Below, one piece after another: positions 41,359-50,387 of a stretch of 52,895 nucleotides of DNA. A program made the position numbers and the translations under genes. This DNA comes from Gammaproteobacteria bacterium (GTDB lineage: Bacteria; Gemmatimonadota; Gemmatimonadetes; Longimicrobiales; Gaopeijiaceae): the NCBI GenBank assembly GCA_009840525.1, contig VXNP01000047.1:1-52895 (forward strand), given 5' to 3'. Below the pieces are notes generated by a model. The model was not told where the DNA came from and did not search any database. It saw only the letters and a program-made list of their open reading frames with translations. Every line of letters begins with the position of its first letter. Position 1 is the first letter of the stretch.

Positions 41359-42083
41359 CCGACTCGATACCCTTGGCGGGCGTGTTCCTGGCAGGAACGA
41401 TTTCCTTCCTGTCCCCCTGCGTGCTTCCCCTGGTGCCCGGCTACCTCTCGTTCATCACGGGCATGAGCCTGGAGGACCTGCAGGCAGGCGTGGACCGGCG
41501 CGCCGCGCTGACCCATTCCCTGCTGTTCGTCTCCGGGTTCACGCTGATCTTCGTGCTGATGGGCGCGTCGGCCTCCTTCCTGGGCCAGTTCTTCCGCGCC
41601 TACAACCTGTGGATCGCGCGCATCGGCGGTGTGATCATCATCGTCCTGGGGCTGTACCTGGCCGGCGTTCTGCGGCTGACCCCGCTGGACCGGGAACGGC
41701 GCGTGCATCTGAACGACAAGCCCGTCGGGCATCTGGGGACCCTGGGGGTGGGGGCAGCCTTCGCGGCGGGATGGACGCCGTGCATCGGGCCCATGCTGGG
41801 GACGGCGCTCACCCTGGCCGCAACGGCCGAATACATGTGGGCGGGCGTGGGATACCTCTTCGTCTACTCGATGGGGCTGGCGGTGCCGTTTCTTCTGTCC
41901 ACGCTCGCGGTGGGTGCCTTCCTGCGCGGCTTTCAGCGTTTCCGGCACCTGCTTCCCGCGCTTCAGGTCACGGCGGGCGTTCTCCTGATCGTCGTCGGGG
42001 TGATGCTGGTCAGCGGGACGTTCACCCTTCTCAGCACGTACCTGATCCGCTTCACGCCGGACTTCATCCTGGAGATGCTCTGA
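41355..42083 (+). CDS. ccdA: CcdA-type thiol-disulfide membrane transporter
   Basis: A 242-residue six-helix membrane protein of the CcdA/DsbD-beta family. It carries reducing equivalents from cytoplasmic thioredoxin to periplasmic thiol proteins. The two redox cysteines are in SFLSPCVLPLVPGYLSF and GWTPCIGPMLG. Length is normal. The GTG start overlaps the PLD gene stop (GTGA). It ends the long plus-strand operon, 23 bases from the convergent reductase gene. No periplasmic thioredoxin partner is next to it. Confidence 0.93.
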   Translation: MTDSIPLAGVFLAGTISFLSPCVLPLVPGYLSFITGMSLEDLQAGVDRRAALTHSLLFVSGFTLIFVLMGASASFLGQFFRAYNLWIARIGGVIIIVLGLYLAGVLRLTPLDRERRVHLNDKPVGHLGTLGVGAAFAAGWTPCIGPMLGTALTLAATAEYMWAGVGYLFVYSMGLAVPFLLSTLAVGAFLRGFQRFRHLLPALQVTAGVLLIVVGVMLVSGTFTLLSTYLIRFTPDFILEML

Positions 42084-42106
42084 GCCCGAGCCGCGCGACG
42101 CGCTGA

Positions 42107-43555
42107 CTACCGCTCTCCGACCTCCGCCTCGGCTTCGATCTCCACCCGGTAGCCCTCCCCGACCAGACCTGTCCGGATGAGGGTGTTGGCGGGCAGCACT
42201 TCCCGGAAGCGGTGGCCGTGCGCGCGCGCCACCGCCTCCCAGTCGGCGGCGTCGCGGATGTAGAGCCGGGTGCGCACGACGTCGGCGAGCCCGGCGCCCA
42301 GCGAGTTCAGCGCGCCCTCCACCTTGTCGATGGCGAAGTGGGTCTGGGCGCCGGCGTCGTCGCCCCCGATCAGGCGGGTGCCGTGGGTCGCGGTCGTGCC
42401 CGCCACCCAGATGCGGTTGCCGGACCTCACGGCGCGGCTGAAGCCGGCCACGTCCTCCCACATGGTCCCGGACGAGACCCGCGCGCGTCCGTCGCTCCCG
42501 TGTCGCACCGGATACGGGGAAGGGAAGCGGGTTACGTGATGGCGCAGATCCCCGGCCGCGGTCAGATAGGGCGGGCGCCGGTACTCGTCACCGCAGTCCC
42601 CGGGTATGGGATCCAGGCGGGCCGCCGCCCCATCCAGCTCCGCAATCGCTTCGTCGTCCAGCGAGAAGTCGAAGAGCCGCAGGTTGTCTGCGAGGTAGCT
42701 CCGCCCGCCCGGCCGCGCGCCCACGATCACCCCGGCCACCCCGGGCTGCTCGAGCACGTAGCGTCCGGCGACGTTGGCCACCGACACGCCCAGCCGGTCC
42801 GCGACCCGCCGCGCCACCCGCAGCACCTCCTGGAAGCGGTCCCACCCGCCCGCCTGGTCCACGAAGCGTCGGTACTTCATCTGCGACCAGGTAAGCGCGT
42901 CGTCGATCGGCGGCGCCGGCCTGCCCAGCCAGCGGTCGCTCAGCAGTCCCCCGGCGAGGGTCCCGTAGGCCAGCAACTGTACGCCGTGGGTCCGGCACAC
43001 CTCGGCCATGGTGTTGGCCGGGCGCCGGTCCAGGAGCGAGTAGCACACCTGGTTGCAGACGATGGGGATGCCGCTGTGCAGCGCCATGTCCAGATGCACC
43101 GCGTCCAGGTTGGTCACCCCCAGGTGCAGGATCTTCCCCTCGGCCTTCAGGTCGGCCAAGTGGAACAGGCAGTCCAGCCAGCTCGGGTCGGCGTAGTTCC
43201 ACGCGTGGAACTGGAGCAGATCGATGTGCTCCACCCCGATCCTCCGGAGCGAACGGTCGACCGCAGTCTCCACCTCGGCCCGCGACGACGCGCCCGGGGA
43301 CGGCACCCACTTGGTGAGCACGCGAACCCCTTCCCGACGTCGGGCCAGGGTTCCCGCGATGATCTCGGCGGATCCGTAGTGATCGGCGGCGTCAAAGGTG
43401 TCGAACCCCGCCGCCACATGGGCCTCCAGCGCGCGCGCCGCCGCCTCCGGGTCGAGCTCGGTTCCGTCCCGTTCCGCGTCCGCGACCTGCCAGAGCCCGT
43501 TCAGCACCCGGGACACGCGCAGTCCCTGAGCCAGCAGCCGGCGCTCTACGCTCAT
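42107..43555 (-). CDS. Aldo/keto reductase fused to a RidA domain
   Basis: A 482-residue fusion. Residues ~1-320 form an NADPH-dependent aldo/keto reductase: DTFDAADHYGSAEII with the catalytic Tyr, LTKWVPSP with the catalytic Lys, LLQFHAWNYADPSWL, and the cofactor site GVIVGARPGGRSYLADNLRLF. Residues ~345-480 form a RidA/YjgF domain: VSSGTMWEDVAGFSRAVRSG, WVAGTTATH, FAIDKVEGALNSLGAG, VVRTRLYIRDAADWEAVARAHG. RidA normally deaminates reactive enamines and imines. The ATG overlaps the permease stop (ATGA), so amino-acid uptake and processing are linked. Confidence 0.9.
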   Translation of the reverse strand: MSVERRLLAQGLRVSRVLNGLWQVADAERDGTELDPEAAARALEAHVAAGFDTFDAADHYGSAEIIAGTLARRREGVRVLTKWVPSPGASSRAEVETAVDRSLRRIGVEHIDLLQFHAWNYADPSWLDCLFHLADLKAEGKILHLGVTNLDAVHLDMALHSGIPIVCNQVCYSLLDRRPANTMAEVCRTHGVQLLAYGTLAGGLLSDRWLGRPAPPIDDALTWSQMKYRRFVDQAGGWDRFQEVLRVARRVADRLGVSVANVAGRYVLEQPGVAGVIVGARPGGRSYLADNLRLFDFSLDDEAIAELDGAAARLDPIPGDCGDEYRRPPYLTAAGDLRHHVTRFPSPYPVRHGSDGRARVSSGTMWEDVAGFSRAVRSGNRIWVAGTTATHGTRLIGGDDAGAQTHFAIDKVEGALNSLGAGLADVVRTRLYIRDAADWEAVARAHGHRFREVLPANTLIRTGLVGEGYRVEIEAEAEVGER

Positions 43556-45060
43556 TCAGGCGGGAGTTCGCGGAAGATGCGCTCCACATCCGCGCCGGAG
43601 GTCCTGAGCGCGGCCATCTCGCGCCAGTAGACGCCGGAGGCGACGGCCATCACCAGCAGCCACACCCACGTGGGATGGAAGTACCACGCCGCAACTTCAC
43701 TGGTGAGGTCCCGCATCACCTGCACCACCAGGAAGGTTCCCAGCACGACCACGCCCGCGCCGCCCACCAGAGTCCGCGCCGTGCGCCCGGTGAGCACGGC
43801 TACGCCCGCCGCCAGGTCGGGGTTGCGCCGCGGCAGCGTGAGCAGCGCCAGGCACATGAGTCCGAAGTTCACCAGCATCGAGATGACGAGGATGTCGATA
43901 CCCAGGAAGAAGTCGCCTGCGAGATGACTTCCTACGATCCCCACCGAAGCCATGACGCCGCTGGCGATGATGGCAATGTGGGGCGTGCGCCGGCGCGGGT
44001 GCACGGCGGCGACCCTCTTCGGGAAGATGCCGTCCTCCGCCCACGCGAACATCATGCGCGAGACCGCCAGCAACATCGCGGGAAGGTCGTTGATGAGCGC
44101 CACCGCGGCCCCGCCGACGATGACCACCGTCCATCCCGCGGGGAGCAGATACCCGAGCAGTCCGGGCGCGGTGAGGTCCCGCACCTGTGCCTCGGCGGCG
44201 ATGAAGCTCCAGGGAACCGCGTTGTACACTGCCGCCGTGAACAGGAAGTAGAAGCCACCGACGATCGTGATCGCGAGCCCGATCGCGAGCGGCAGGTTGC
44301 GCCCCGGGTTCTTCGCCTCGCCCCCGGCCTGGGCGATGGAGTCGAAGCCGATGAAGGTGGCGAAGAGCAACACGGATGCCGCCAGCAGGGTGCGAGGTTC
44401 GAGCGCCGGCGCGGCCACTTCCGGGACGGACCGGCCCTCCGACGCCGAGAGCGCGGCCGCGAAGTCCCCGTGGTCGAAGGCGAACCCGGCCACGATCACC
44501 ACCGCGCCCAGCGCGAACATCAGGAACATCATCGGCACCAGGGTGCGCTCGTAGAGCTCGAGCCCGCGCACGTTCACCAGCACGAAGGTCCACAGGAAGG
44601 CCAGCGCCAACCCCACCCGCACCGCACCGGTGTCGAGGGCGCCCGCGATTGCGACCCATTCCAGAGCGCCCGCGATGTCGCGCAGGAATGGAATCAGGAT
44701 ATACGAGACGACCCCGATCGCGATGGACAGCCCGAACCACTGCGAGAAGCTGGCCACGAAGCCCCAGTACGGACTCAGCGCCCGGCTCGCGTAGATGTAG
44801 CTGCCCCCGGCCCGCGGCATCGCCGAGCCCAGGCTGGCGTACGCGAGAGCGGCCAGAACGGCGGGAACTGCCGCGAAGAGGTACGCGGGCAGCACCCAGG
44901 GCCCGATCCCGGGCACGCTGCGCTGGATCATGAACGGCATCACGTTGATGGCGGCGCCGAGCATCGCACAGATGCCGGTCGCCACCAGCCCCATGAGTCC
45001 GAGTTCGCGGGCGAGCCCGGCTGCGGGCCGGGATCCGGCGGACGCCTCTCGATCGCTCAT
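43552..45060 (-). CDS. APC-family amino acid permease
   Basis: A 502-residue transporter with about 12 membrane segments. The first helix holds the substrate motif LVATGICAMLGAAINVMP, followed by ALAYASLGSAMPRAGGSYIYASRAL. Helix 6 contains FIGFDSIAQAGGEAKNPGRNLP. This arrangement is typical of the APC superfamily, but the solute cannot be read. The ATG at 45060 has AAGGAGGA about 12 bases upstream. It is coupled to the AKR-RidA gene and 57 bases after the phosphoesterase gene, so all three may be co-transcribed. Confidence 0.9.
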   Translation of the reverse strand: MSDREASAGSRPAAGLARELGLMGLVATGICAMLGAAINVMPFMIQRSVPGIGPWVLPAYLFAAVPAVLAALAYASLGSAMPRAGGSYIYASRALSPYWGFVASFSQWFGLSIAIGVVSYILIPFLRDIAGALEWVAIAGALDTGAVRVGLALAFLWTFVLVNVRGLELYERTLVPMMFLMFALGAVVIVAGFAFDHGDFAAALSASEGRSVPEVAAPALEPRTLLAASVLLFATFIGFDSIAQAGGEAKNPGRNLPLAIGLAITIVGGFYFLFTAAVYNAVPWSFIAAEAQVRDLTAPGLLGYLLPAGWTVVIVGGAAVALINDLPAMLLAVSRMMFAWAEDGIFPKRVAAVHPRRRTPHIAIIASGVMASVGIVGSHLAGDFFLGIDILVISMLVNFGLMCLALLTLPRRNPDLAAGVAVLTGRTARTLVGGAGVVVLGTFLVVQVMRDLTSEVAAWYFHPTWVWLLVMAVASGVYWREMAALRTSGADVERIFRELPPE

Positions 45061-45117
45061 CGGTTTGCGCTGTCCTCCTTCGCTGGCAGTGCGGAGCAAG
45101 TTCGTAATCGCGGGCCG

Positions 45118-46173
45118 TCAGAACCAGCGCCGCATCAGCCGTGGCTCGATGTCGACGACTTGACCCTTCACCGTGTCCAGCACCACCCGGACCCAGCCTA
45201 TGTCCGGGGATCCCCAGGTCTCGAGACGCGTGAAGTTGGCGAGTCCGCGTCCCTTCCCGTCGGTCAGGGGCTGATCCATCCGGACGGTGTGCGTGTCCCC
45301 GTGGATGAAGAGGACATCCCCGGGAAAGGCGGCCACATGATCCCGCAGAGCGGCGACCAGGGGTCCGTAGCCGTCCCCGCCCCCGCTCTCGAGGCGGACG
45401 TTGGCGTGCGCCGCGAGCACGATCGCGGAAGCTTCGATGGCCCGCGCTTCCTGGAAGACCGCCTCCACCCAGGCGAGTGCCGCCTCGTTCCGCCGGGCCA
45501 CCTCCTGGTCATGGCGGTGATCGCGGCCCGGAAACTGCGCCGTCGCGTCGAACGACCCGACCACGTGCAGGGTGGCGAAGACGAAGCCGCCCCGGGTCCA
45601 GCGCACGTTCTCGGGAAACTCGGAGAACCCGGCATCCTTCGCCTGCGATGTGACGCGCATCGGGACTGCGCCGAGGCTGGATGAGGGATCGTCGAAGTAG
45701 ATCTCCCGCAGCCGTTCCAGCCGCTCGAGCGGATCGTACCCGCCCGCATTTGGCGCATGGCAATCCGCCCACTCGTTGTCCCCCGGAGTGTACACGACCG
45801 GAAGCGGCACCTCGTCCAGCCGCGCGCGTATGTCGTGCAACTGCTCATCCGCGCACGATCCGCCCAGGATATCACCGATGTGGATGAGGAAGTCCACCCC
45901 CGCCGACTCGGCGTCCGCCAGCAGTCGCTGGGCGCGTAGCTCCTCCCATGGGTAGTAGGGCCCGTCCCCGTAGACGCCGAAGGCGATGGCGCCGGGCGGG
46001 GGAGGATCGGCGGGAGGTGGGTCGGAGCAACCGACGAGAATCAGGGCCGAAGCCAGCAGCGTGGTCGCGAGAAGCCCCCGGCCCGCGTGCATGGGCGGGT
46101 AAGGCGTGGGCAACGCCTGACCGGCCTCGCCCGCAACTCGGACCCGCCCGCCGCGTTCTGGCTCCGTTTCCAT
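45118..46173 (-). CDS. Calcineurin-like metallophosphoesterase lipoprotein
   Basis: About 351 residues. The metal-binding pattern of calcineurin-like phosphoesterases is present: GVYGDGPYYPWEE, FLIHIGDILGG, VVYTPGDNEWADC, VLAAHANVRL and LFIHGDTHTVRM. A lipobox LILVGC precedes a Pro-rich linker, so it should be an anchored periplasmic protein. The ATG at 46173 has GGGGGAG at ideal distance but leaves a long 30-residue n-region. The ATG at 46092 starts at the signal peptide itself. The fold is secure; the substrate (nucleotide, phosphodiester or sugar phosphate) is unknown. Confidence 0.83.
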   Translation of the reverse strand: METEPERGGRVRVAGEAGQALPTPYPPMHAGRGLLATTLLASALILVGCSDPPPADPPPPGAIAFGVYGDGPYYPWEELRAQRLLADAESAGVDFLIHIGDILGGSCADEQLHDIRARLDEVPLPVVYTPGDNEWADCHAPNAGGYDPLERLERLREIYFDDPSSSLGAVPMRVTSQAKDAGFSEFPENVRWTRGGFVFATLHVVGSFDATAQFPGRDHRHDQEVARRNEAALAWVEAVFQEARAIEASAIVLAAHANVRLESGGGDGYGPLVAALRDHVAAFPGDVLFIHGDTHTVRMDQPLTDGKGRGLANFTRLETWGSPDIGWVRVVLDTVKGQVVDIEPRLMRRWF

Positions 46174-46355
46174 GGAACTCCCCCTGGCATGGCCGCGGCG
46201 GGCGTACGCTCTGTCCGCCCCGGGTTTTGCCGCCCGTGCCGATCGGGCGCCGGAGAGCGGACAGGCGTCACGCCTCGATGGGAGGGGAACCGGAGCCGCG
46301 TTTTCCGGGGCGCGAAGATTAGCGCGCAAACGCTTGCCGTGCCAGATGTTTCCCA

Positions 46356-46378
46356 AACCCTGACGTTACGTAAGGGTT
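46356..46378. repeat. Inverted repeat downstream of the LRR protease gene
   Basis: AACCCT (46356-46361) and AGGGTT (46373-46378) flank an 11-base spacer. The perfect palindrome TTACGTAA (46366-46373) overlaps the right arm. It sits in the 243-base gap between the minus-strand protease stop and the phosphoesterase start, where I see no gene. It could be a weak terminator or an operator; no T tract follows. Confidence 0.35.
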
Positions 46379-46416
46379 GGCGGGGAGGGGTGCAGAGCGA
46401 GAGTCCCGACCCTCCG

Positions 46417-48921
46417 TCACCGCCGCAAACGCACAGCCTCCCCGAGGCCGCGGGTCACGCTCACCTCCAGGTCGGGCTCGCCACGGAGGATGTCCGGCAG
46501 CGCGCCGTCCCAGTCCCGCAGAATCGCGCGCAGGCGTCCCGTCCCCGGCTCGGTGACCACGGTGACTCGCTGCTCGTCGTTCTGGTCCAGGTATGCCTGG
46601 CCTTCCGGCCCCGTCAGGGTGATGCGTTCGAGCGCCTTCTCCCAATCGGCCTCGATCGGCACCGTGAAGAAGAAGTGCTTGCCGCCGTATTCGTCCTCGG
46701 TGGGTGTGAAGTCCAGCGAGAACAGCGGCTGCCCGTCGGACCCGGTGCCCCGAACGCGGTACGGACCCCATCCGTCAGGCAGTCTCGGCGCCGCCCTCAT
46801 CGACACCACCGGCTCGATCCACAGTTCGTCCTCCACCGCTCCGCCCCGGAGCACGAGCATGTCGGAGGGCGGACCTGATGCGGCCAGGACGGTGGCCGCC
46901 GGGCCCGCGGCCAACTCGGCGCGATGGTCGATCACCTTTTCGAAGTAGAAATCGCTGAGCCAGGGGAACGACCGGCAGTAGCTCATGAGGTCCCGGCCGC
47001 CGTCGGGAGGTACCACCGATCCGTTGCGGAAGTCGTATCCCCACACGCCGACGTTTCCGTCCGCGTAGGGGAACGCCGGATCGGGGCCGAAGGCGCCCCC
47101 GCAGGGCGCGTGCCTGAGCGAGAGGTTGTGTCCTACTTCGTGCGCCAGCGTGAATGAACTCATGATCCCGATGCTCAACCAACCGGGCAGCTGTCCCCGA
47201 CCACGGATGGACCCCAGGTCGGCGGCGACCCCATAGTAGTGACCCACACCGCCTTCCGATGCTCGCAGCATCGCCAGCTCTCCGAAGAGCGCCGACTGCC
47301 CCATTGCAGTGGTGAGATCCAGAGACGTGACATAGGCGGCGTGCTGCCTGACGCTGAACCCGGCAAACGGGAAAGCGTGCTTCAGCAACGCTACCTCAGG
47401 GCCGTCGGCAGAGATGCCGCGGACCCACTCGACAGCCGATGAGTCGGGCTCCTCAACCTCCAGGATCGGCACCAGATTAAGCAGCGCCGGGGGCACGTCC
47501 ACGACGTTCAGCAGCCGGGAGCCCGCGTGCGGGAAACGGGTTACGCTCGCGGCCGTGAGCGGCAGGGTGCCGCCGGGGTCCACCTCCACGACCATCTCGA
47601 TGCCCGGGACGATGATGTCGGAGGGAATCACGGCGTTGTAGGACGTGGCCAGATCGCCCTCATCGGCCACCGCGGGGATCTGGTTGCCATCGCGCGTCAT
47701 GACCACGCGGTGAACTTCGTCCCCTGCCGGGTCCGTGAATACCGCGACGACCTCGGGCTCGAAGAACCCTCTCGGTTCATCAGCCGTGACGAATGCCCTC
47801 AGCAGCGCCTCCCGGTTGGCGACCAGGCGCACGGTCCCGGACGGGGTCTGGACCGACTGGGTGAGGTAGACCATGGGTAGGGCCACCGTCACCTGATCCG
47901 GGTTGTCGCAGATCGTGCCCGCCGTCTGCTCGATCCCGGTGTACCAGATCTGATAGTCCGGCGCAGGGGACGCGCACAGGCCGGTGTCGTCGTGGAGCAG
48001 CGTGCGAACCCGCTCCAACCGCCTCAGGGTGAAAGGCAGCGCCCCCTCCAATCCCGGATTCCGGCCGAGGCGCAGCTCGGCAAGTTCCCGCAAACCGCCG
48101 ATGGCGCCCGGGACCGCACCGGACAGGTCGTTTCCGGTCAGGTCGACTACCGTGAGCTCGGTGAGGTTCGCAATCTCCGCGGGGAACCCACCGGACAGGT
48201 CGTTGGCGGGCAGCGCCAACTCCGCGACGCGTCCCTCCGCGGTGGCAACCCCATGCCAGGCCTCCAGCGGGGCATCCGTCGTCCACGCCCCGCGATTCGC
48301 CCAGGACGGGCCGTTGGTCATGTCGTGGAAGCTGATGAGCGCCAGTCGTTCGACCCGCGCGACATCACAATCGGTCCTTTCGCCATCCGGAATCGCGCGC
48401 AGCCACTCCTGGAACTCCTCGTCGACTTGAGCGCACAGTCCGGTTCCAGCGTACGACAAACCCTGCAGGGATTTCAGGTCGAGCATGCTCCGCGGGAGCA
48501 GGCCGGAAAGGTCATGGTTCCCCTCCAGCCACAGCCTGTTCAACGAGCGCATCGCTCCGATTTCGGACGGGAGCCGCCCGCCCAGGGCGTTGCCCTGAAG
48601 CTCGAGCCCCGCCAGGGTCCGGAGTTTGCCCAGACTGCCGGGCAACTCGCCGCTCAACCCGTTGTTTGCCGCACGCAGGTCGTGTAGCGCCGCAAGGTTG
48701 CCGAGTTCCGCGGGCAGAGCTCCGGAGAGTTCGTTTTGATGAATCCAGAGCGTCTCCAGGTTCGACAGATTCCCCAGCGAGGCGGGGATTTCACCGGTGA
48801 GCTGGTTCTCGTACAGATACAGCCCTTTCAGTGCGGCCAGGTTTCCCAGTTCGGCCGGAATCGCACCGGTGAGGTTGTTCCGCGATGCCGACAGGATCTG
48901 AATCGCCCACAGGTTCCCCAT
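46417..48921 (-). CDS. Leucine-rich-repeat metzincin-like protease, 5' end missing
   Basis: About 834 residues from the first usable ATG. It begins with plant-type LRR units of about 24 residues (LTGAIPAELGNLAALKGLYL). A capping segment and a second LRR block reach about residue 310. After a linker of about 280 residues comes a zinc-protease motif AHEVGHNLSLRH at residues 593-604, with ligands at 594, 598 and 604, and a Met-turn-like DLMSYCRSFPWLSD. It fits a secreted metzincin. There is no signal peptide. The LRR pattern already runs in frame upstream of the ATG (VPPEMGNL) until it is lost near 48943. The N-terminus therefore looks cut off, next to the integrase. Confidence 0.8.
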   Translation of the reverse strand: MGNLWAIQILSASRNNLTGAIPAELGNLAALKGLYLYENQLTGEIPASLGNLSNLETLWIHQNELSGALPAELGNLAALHDLRAANNGLSGELPGSLGKLRTLAGLELQGNALGGRLPSEIGAMRSLNRLWLEGNHDLSGLLPRSMLDLKSLQGLSYAGTGLCAQVDEEFQEWLRAIPDGERTDCDVARVERLALISFHDMTNGPSWANRGAWTTDAPLEAWHGVATAEGRVAELALPANDLSGGFPAEIANLTELTVVDLTGNDLSGAVPGAIGGLRELAELRLGRNPGLEGALPFTLRRLERVRTLLHDDTGLCASPAPDYQIWYTGIEQTAGTICDNPDQVTVALPMVYLTQSVQTPSGTVRLVANREALLRAFVTADEPRGFFEPEVVAVFTDPAGDEVHRVVMTRDGNQIPAVADEGDLATSYNAVIPSDIIVPGIEMVVEVDPGGTLPLTAASVTRFPHAGSRLLNVVDVPPALLNLVPILEVEEPDSSAVEWVRGISADGPEVALLKHAFPFAGFSVRQHAAYVTSLDLTTAMGQSALFGELAMLRASEGGVGHYYGVAADLGSIRGRGQLPGWLSIGIMSSFTLAHEVGHNLSLRHAPCGGAFGPDPAFPYADGNVGVWGYDFRNGSVVPPDGGRDLMSYCRSFPWLSDFYFEKVIDHRAELAAGPAATVLAASGPPSDMLVLRGGAVEDELWIEPVVSMRAAPRLPDGWGPYRVRGTGSDGQPLFSLDFTPTEDEYGGKHFFFTVPIEADWEKALERITLTGPEGQAYLDQNDEQRVTVVTEPGTGRLRAILRDWDGALPDILRGEPDLEVSVTRGLGEAVRLRR

Positions 48922-48981
48922 TTCCGGCGGAACTAGATACTCTGTGTCCCTTGCAGTCCAGTAAGGTACACCATGTCATCC

Positions 48982-48993
48982 ATAACACGTTAT
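48982..48993. repeat. Short inverted repeat in the presumed attachment region
   Basis: ATAAC and GTTAT flank AC. The position inside the AT-rich junction suggests a recombinase or excisionase core site, but a chance palindrome is possible. Confidence 0.3.
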
Positions 48994-49087
48994 TAGACAG
49001 ATATTTCCAAGCGCACTCCTGAGTTGTATCGTCCCTTGCCGTCCGTTGATGTTTCATGTATTCTTCTCCCTGAAGTGATTTGGAATG

Positions 49088-49108
49088 TGATATACAACCA
49101 CGGAAGGA
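49088..49108 (+). promoter_or_regulatory. Integrase promoter (extended -10) and ribosome-binding site
   Basis: TGATATACA (49088-49096) is an extended -10 element (TG-n plus TATACA). GGAAGGAA (about 49101-49108) lies 6 bases before the ATG at 49115. A convincing -35 is missing, as is common with extended -10 promoters. The predicted leader is only about 12 bases. Confidence 0.5.
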
Positions 49109-49114
49109 ACCCGC

Positions 49115-50287
49115 ATGACGAAGCGACCCAGGACGCTCACCGCCGCCTTCGTTCGGACGGTCGGCCGACCCGGTGTGTACGGCGACGGACGAGGCGGGCG
49201 GGGGCTGAGCCTCCGGGTGTACCGGACGGCCAACGGCCGGATCACCAAGACGTGGCGGCAGCGCGTCAGGATCGACGGGCGGCTCACCTCGATCGGACTT
49301 GGTCCGTATCCCGAGGTCACGCTGGCCGATGCCCGGGAGAAGGCGATGGACAACAGCCGGAGGGTGCTCCGGGGACGGGACCCGCGCGGGCGCGGCGTTC
49401 CGACCTTCGCCGAAGCCGCGCGGCGGACCATCGAACTGCACCGCGACTCGTGGAAGGCTGGGAGCCCGCTTCCTCAACAGTGGGAGTCCACGTTCCGGCT
49501 ACACGCCGCCCCGCTCCTCGACACGCAGGTGGACCGGATCACGAGCGCGGACGTGCTGGCGTGCCTTGGCCCGATCTGGAACTCGATGCCCACCGCCGCT
49601 CGGAAGGCCAAACACCGGATCGCCGCCGTGTTCCGATGGAGCATCGGGCGCAACTACCGCCGGGACAACCCGGTGGACAGGGCGGTTGCGGCGTTGCCTA
49701 AGCCGAACGGCGGCGCGGCGAGCCATCACCGGGCCCTGCCGCATGGCGAGATTGCGGCGGCGCTCCGGTCCATCCGCCGCGTGGGAGGCGGAAGTCCGGC
49801 CGGGCTGTGTGCTGAACTGATAGTCCTCACCGCCGTGCGTCCCGGCGAAGCCCGGGGCGCGCTTTGGGATGAGATCGACATGGACGCGGCGACATGGACG
49901 ATCCCGGCCGAGAGGATGAAGGCGGGCCGCGAGTTCGCGGTCCCGCTCAGCACCGGCGCTTTGGACGTGCTTGGCAATGCGCGTAAGCTGTCGGACAAGT
50001 CGCCACTGGTGTTCCCGTCGCGGACCGGCAGGGCGCTTGCGCCAAAGACGGTGTCGCGAGTGCTCCAGATCGCCGGGGTGGGCTCGACGCTGCACGGATT
50101 CCGGTCGAGTGCTCGGTCGTGGATGGCCGAGACCGGAGTTCCGGCGGAGGTTGCCGAGGCTTGCTTGGCGCACGTCCCGAGAAGCCGGGTCGTTCAGGCG
50201 TATCAGCGGTCCGACCTGCTGGAGCGCCGCGCCGAAGTCGTGCAGGCGTGGAGCGATTACCTTACATCGTGCGATACGATGCCTTAA
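49115..50287 (+). CDS. int: P4-type tyrosine recombinase/integrase
   Basis: A 390-residue site-specific recombinase. The N-terminal arm-binding domain has GRGGRGLSLRVYRTANGRITKTW, RIDGRLTSIGLGPYPEVTLADAR, typical of the P4 integrase DUF4102 domain. The catalytic domain keeps all the usual residues: Arg242 in TAVRPGEARGALWDE, His327 and Arg330 in LHGFRSSARSW, His353 in LAHVPRSR and the nucleophile Tyr363 in AYQRSD. It looks intact. It probably integrated the element next to the truncated LRR protease gene. Confidence 0.95.
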   Translation: MTKRPRTLTAAFVRTVGRPGVYGDGRGGRGLSLRVYRTANGRITKTWRQRVRIDGRLTSIGLGPYPEVTLADAREKAMDNSRRVLRGRDPRGRGVPTFAEAARRTIELHRDSWKAGSPLPQQWESTFRLHAAPLLDTQVDRITSADVLACLGPIWNSMPTAARKAKHRIAAVFRWSIGRNYRRDNPVDRAVAALPKPNGGAASHHRALPHGEIAAALRSIRRVGGGSPAGLCAELIVLTAVRPGEARGALWDEIDMDAATWTIPAERMKAGREFAVPLSTGALDVLGNARKLSDKSPLVFPSRTGRALAPKTVSRVLQIAGVGSTLHGFRSSARSWMAETGVPAEVAEACLAHVPRSRVVQAYQRSDLLERRAEVVQAWSDYLTSCDTMP

Positions 50288-50387
50288 GGGTTATTTGGGA
50301 GACCGTCCGTACTTGCCGTGTCAGGTTAAGAAGGAGTCCTGGGCACGCTCGGCACACCCCAGCTAACGGCCCGTCGGCCTGCAACCC

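Larger units (their letters stand above)
48940..49114. other. AT-rich junction between the broken LRR gene and the integrase
   Basis: This 175-base stretch is much more AT-rich than its surroundings. LRR coding potential stops at its left side, about 48943, and the integrase begins at its right side. It is the best candidate for the left attachment site of the integrative element. No tRNA gene is visible here, and the matching right end lies beyond the window, so the core repeat cannot be identified. Confidence 0.4.
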
